From VAZQ01 sp963739175 (GTDB taxonomy: Bacteria; Pseudomonadota; Alphaproteobacteria; Rhizobiales; Xanthobacteraceae): a DNA stretch of 64,000 nt. Below, piece after piece: positions 61,073-64,000 of the stretch. The stretch is from the NCBI GenBank assembly GCA_963739175.1, contig CAVTZH010000007.1, positions 62,001 through 126,000 of the forward strand, read 5' to 3'. Below the pieces are notes generated by a model, which was not told where the DNA came from, searched no databases, and saw only the letters and a list, made by a program, of their open reading frames with translations. The number at the start of each line of letters is the position of its first letter. The first letter of the stretch is position 1. The position numbers were made by a program, and so were the translations under genes.

Positions 61073-62248
61073 ATGCGATATCGTGTTATCGCCCTCATTT
61101 TGCTCGCCTTCTCTGCGTTGACCGTCGGCAGTCCGGCGGTGTCGCAGGACACCTCGAAGCCCGACGTAAAGGGCCTGTTCCTGCTGACCGACTATCCGGC
61201 CATCAGCGTCCGTCCCGGCACCACGGCGACGGTCAGCCTGCGCCTGCAGAACTACGCCATGCCGCCCGAGCGCCTGCAGATCTCTGTGTCGGGCGTGCCG
61301 CAGGCCTGGACCTCGACCATCGTCGGCGGCGGCCAGCCGATCGAGGCGGTGCTGCCAGCGACCAACGCCAGCGTCTCGTTCGAGCTTCGCCTCGACATCC
61401 CGAAGGATGCGGCGATGGGCACGACCAATCTCACCGTCACCGCCAAGGGCGCCAACACCGTCACGTTGCCGGTCGCCGTCACGCTGGTGAAGGACCTGCC
61501 GGCCAAGCTGACGCTGACGCCGGCGCTGCCTGAGCTGCGCGGCACCTCGCGCTCGACCTTCGAGTATCAGCTCACGCTCAAGAACGAGAGCGGCAAGCGG
61601 ATCGTGGCGAGCCTCGCCGCCACCGCGCCGCCGAACTTCGAAGTCTCCTTCACCGAGCAATACGGCAGCCAGGAGCTCAACGCCGTGCCGCTCGACGCCA
61701 ACCAGTCGAAGGACGTCAAGCTCAAGGTCCGCCCGCCGAACACGATCGGCGCCCGGCCCGCAGAAGATCGTGGCGCGCGCCACCGCCGAGGACGCCACCG
61801 TCACCGCCGATCTCGGCCTCGACATCACCGGCACACCCAAGATCGAGCTCGCCGGCCGCGAAGGCCTGCTGAGCGCGCGCGCAGCCGGCCGGCCAGGAGA
61901 CCACCATCCCGGTCGTCGTCACCAACACCGGCACCGCCGCCGGCGGAAGCCGTCGAGATGTCGGGCTCCGGCCCGAGCGGCTGGAAGGTCGAGGCCGATC
62001 CGAAGGTGATCGACCGCATCCCGCCGAACGAGAACAAGGAAGTCCAGTTCCGGATCACGCCGACCGCCAAGGCGGTGGCGGGCGACTACGTCACCAGCAT
62101 GCGCGCCTCGGCCCGCGGTGAATCCGCCTCGCAGACCTTCCGCGTCGCGGTCGCAACCTCCACGCAGTGGGGCATCATCGGCGTCGGCATCATCGGCGTC
62201 GCGCTGCTCGTGCTGGTCGGCGCCGTGGCGAGGTTCGGACGGCGATGA
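61073..62248 (+). CDS. Exported NEW3-domain protein with C-terminal membrane anchor, multiply frameshifted
   Basis: About 390 residues. ATG 61073 follows GGGAG. Signal peptide VIALILLAFSALTVGSPAVS. Immunoglobulin-like NEW3 repeats: YPAISVRPGTTATVSLRLQN, then ESGKRIVASLAATAPPNFEV, then QETTIPVVVTNTGTA(P)AEAVEM and GWKVEADPKVIDRIPPNENK. C-terminal anchor WGIIGVGIIGVALLVLVGAV with RFGRR tail. Three single-base insertions (about 61754, 61885 and 61939) cancel in sum, so the frame looks open but is wrong between them. It precedes an ABC ATPase and permease, a known trio in this order, perhaps for envelope export. Confidence 0.83.
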   Translation: MRYRVIALILLAFSALTVGSPAVSQDTSKPDVKGLFLLTDYPAISVRPGTTATVSLRLQNYAMPPERLQISVSGVPQAWTSTIVGGGQPIEAVLPATNASVSFELRLDIPKDAAMGTTNLTVTAKGANTVTLPVAVTLVKDLPAKLTLTPALPELRGTSRSTFEYQLTLKNESGKRIVASLAATAPPNFEVSFTEQYGSQELNAVPLDANQSKDVKLKVRPPNTIGARPAEDRGARHRRGRHRHRRSRPRHHRHTQDRARRPRRPAERARSRPARRPPSRSSSPTPAPPPAEAVEMSGSGPSGWKVEADPKVIDRIPPNENKEVQFRITPTAKAVAGDYVTSMRASARGESASQTFRVAVATSTQWGIIGVGIIGVALLVLVGAVARFGRR

Positions 62249-63196
62249 GCGACGCAAGTCATCGAGGCGCAAAACCTCACCAAGCGCTACAACGGGGTGC
62301 CGGTCGTCAACGGCATCTCGTTCAACGGTGGCGGAGGGCGAGATCTTCGGGCTGCTCGGCCCGAACGGCGCCGGCAAGACCACCACCATCCTGATGATGC
62401 TCGGCCTGACCGAGATCTCGGACGGACAGGTGCGGGTGCTGGGCTACGATCCGGTGCGCCAGCCGCTGCAGGTCAAGCGTCGGGTCGGCTATCTGCCCGA
62501 CGCGGTCGGCTTCTACGACAATCTGACCGCGGCCGAGAACATGCACTACACCGGCCGCCTGATCGGCCTCGAGCGCGACGAGCGCGAGGCGAAGATCGCG
62601 GACGCGCTCGATCACGTCGGCCTGCACGATGTCGCCGACAAGCGGGTCGAGACCTTCTCGCGCGGCATGCGGCAGCGGCTCGGCCTCGCCGAGATCCTGA
62701 TGAAGGACGCCCAGATCGCGATCCTCGACGAGCCGACCTCCGGCCTCGATCCGCAGGCGACGCTGGAGCTGCTCGACGATCATCCGCAACCTGAAGACTC
62801 GCAACGTCACTGTCCTGCTTGTCGTCGCATCTGCTCGACCGTGTGCAGAGCGTATGCGACCGCGTCGCGCTGTTCAGCAACGGCAATATCGTGCTGCTCG
62901 GCACGGTCGGCGACCTCGGCCGTCAGGTGCTGGGCGGCGGCTTCAACGTCGACGTCGAGGCGGAAGGGACCGGGCTCGAGCAGAAGCTCAAGGCCATCCC
63001 CGGCGTGACCGAGGTCAAGGTGCTCGGCCCCAAGCAATGGCGGCTGATGACCGACCGCGATGTGCGGCCGGAAGCGGCGGCAGCGGTGGTGCACGCCGGC
63101 GGCCGCCTGGAGCGCCTGTCGGTCGAGGCGCCGAGCCTCGAGACCATCTACACCCGCTACTTCCAGAACGGCACGGGAGAGCGCCATGCGGCGTGA
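62245..63196 (+). CDS. ABC transporter ATP-binding protein, multiply frameshifted
   Basis: ATG 62245 overlaps the NEW3 gene stop. Corrected reading: MSDA-VIEAQNLTKRYNGVP, Walker A GLLGPNGAGKTTTILMML, Q-loop region VKRRVGYLPDAVGFYDNL, signature FSRGMRQRLGLAEIL, Walker B IAILDEPTSGLDPQATLELL, H-loop SSHLLDRVQSVCDRVALFSN. Four one-base insertions (about 62257, 62327, 62778 and 62820) break the frame. The C-terminal domain follows (VRPEAAAAVVHAGGRLERLS). About 315 residues, ABC-2 export type (DrrA/CcmA-like). It pairs with the permease gene that overlaps its end. Confidence 0.88.
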
Positions 63197-64000
63197 AGGT
63201 TCGCCCTGGCACGGCCTCGGGGTCGTGATCGTCAAGGAACTGTCCGACCATCTCTCCAGCGCGCGCATGCGCGTGCTGGAATGGCTGGTCGTGCTGATCG
63301 CGCTGGCGGCGCTCTATGGCGCGATCCAGCAGATCAGGGACGTCACCGCGGAAGATCCGTTCCTGTTCCTGCGGCTGTTCACGACGGCGCGCGAGCCGTT
63401 GCCGTCGTTCGTGTCGTTCCTGAGCTTCCTGCTGCCGCTGATCGCGATCGGCATGGGCTTCGATGCCGTCAACGGCGAGCACAATCGCCGCACGCTGTCG
63501 CGCATCCTGTCGCAGCCGATCTACCGCGACGCGCTGCTGTTCGGAAAGTTCCTGGCCGGCCTGTTCACGCTGTCGGTCAGCCTGGTCGCGCTGTGGCTCT
63601 TGGTGATCGGGCTCGGGCTCCTGCTGCTCGGCGTGCCGCCCAACGCGCGAAGAGATGGCGCGCGCTTTCATCTTCCTGCTGGTGGCGATCGTCTATGCCG
63701 GCGTGTGGCTGGCGCTTGGCGATGCTGTTCTCGATCGTCTTCCGCTCGGCCGCGACCGCGGCGCTGGTCACACTTGGATTGTGGCTGTTCCTGACCCTGA
63801 TCTGGCCGGCGCTGGCGCCCGCGATCGTTGTCGCGTTCGTGCCCTCGAACGATGAGGAGACGCTGATCCTGGCGGCGCAATGGCTGTCGCGGCTGTCGCC
63901 GAGCACGCTGTTCGGCGAGGTGGTGATGGCGATCCTCAATCCGTCCACGCGCTCCCTCGGCCCGCTCTACCTGAGCCAGCTGCAAGGTGCGGTGATCGGT
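63186..64000 (+). CDS. ABC-2 type transporter permease, partial, frameshifted
   Basis: ATG 63186 overlaps the ATPase gene. It begins MRREGSPWHGLGVVIVKELS, a typical ABC-2 permease lead (VIVKEL), then membrane helices (VLEWLVVLIALAALYGAI, FVSFLSFLLPLIAIGMGFDA, LSVSLVALWLLVIGLGLLLL). HNRRTLSRILSQPIYRDALL is the conserved coupling region. Insertions at about 63648 and 63718 break the frame; corrected segments read EEMARAFIFLLVAIVYAGVW and AMLFSIVFRSAATAALVTLG. The gene runs past the window. With the NEW3 protein and ATPase it forms an export complex of unknown cargo. Confidence 0.86.

Noticed and set aside
60173..62248. Apparent 691-codon protein joining GST and the NEW3 protein
   Set aside because: It arises because GST and NEW3 genes share a frame and insertions remove the stop of GST; the middle part has wrong-frame Arg-rich sequence. 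They are two genes with separate starts.
1..64000. Programmed ribosomal frameshifting as the cause of the many shifts
   Set aside because: Sites share no slippery heptamer, stop codon or downstream structure and hit unrelated housekeeping genes; sequence error explains them more simply.
1..64000. CRISPR array, prophage, insertion sequence or defence island
   Set aside because: No regularly spaced direct repeats, no transposase, integrase, Cas, restriction or abortive-infection gene was seen. The repeats present are short dispersed palindromes.

Overview
The window is chromosomal DNA of a GC-rich alphaproteobacterium, most likely order Hyphomicrobiales (Rhizobiales), near the Bradyrhizobium/Xanthobacteraceae group. 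The grounds are codon use, many orphan tripartite tricarboxylate transporter (TTT/Bug-type) binding proteins, typical intergenic palindromes, and families such as LipB, PccA, QueC and DUF599. I see no phage, plasmid, rRNA operon, CRISPR array or recognisable defence island. Two tRNA genes are present: Arg-TCG and Leu-GAG.

Layout. 0-4 kb: a VOC protein cut by the window edge, then a leftward nucleotide-sugar trio (C-methyltransferase, SDR epimerase, Gfo/Idh oxidoreductase). 4-14.7 kb: small stress and membrane proteins, an EamA exporter, two Bug proteins around a TIM-barrel isomerase and a phosphoesterase, a divergent Bug-like protein, and a chemoreceptor coupled to a small membrane protein. 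15-20 kb: class III alcohol dehydrogenase, a kelch protein, solute-binding proteins and a thioesterase. 20-21.4 kb: tRNA-Arg followed by an AT-richer islet with a secreted metallopeptidase. 21.5-27 kb: a second chemoreceptor, several very small exported or helical proteins, and a cyclase. 27-33 kb: an OFA-type MFS carrier, an unusual ExoIII plus 5'-3' exonuclease fusion, and a Bug-like protein beside a MetE-like methyltransferase. 33-43 kb: peroxiredoxin, MgtC/DUF4010, an EF-G piece lacking its GTPase domain, PccA, Bug, and a coupled DUF805/GGCT/acylphosphatase set. 42.8-50 kb: LipB, a FliN-like protein, tRNA-Leu, polysaccharide deacetylase, MgtE, a GGDEF/EAL protein, a HTH protein and a CBS protein. 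50-60 kb: lipoprotein and membrane genes, two aldo/keto reductases, QueC with a VUT queuosine-precursor carrier, RraA-like, YdcF, paralogous micro-membrane proteins and DUF599. 60-64 kb: GST, then a NEW3-domain protein with an ABC ATPase and permease, running off the right edge.

Sequence quality matters here. About 20 otherwise intact genes are broken by single-base frameshifts. Nearly all look like one extra base, and ten lie in the last 3.4 kb. This pattern fits insertion-type sequencing error better than biology, so I annotated these as single genes across the shift.

The items most worth a second look are the two-nuclease fusion with a hairpin abutting its start codon, the stand-alone EF-G domains III-V, a covarying intergenic double-hairpin family, a structured 130-bp stretch upstream of an aldo/keto reductase, and a set of micro-proteins, including a paralogous pair.
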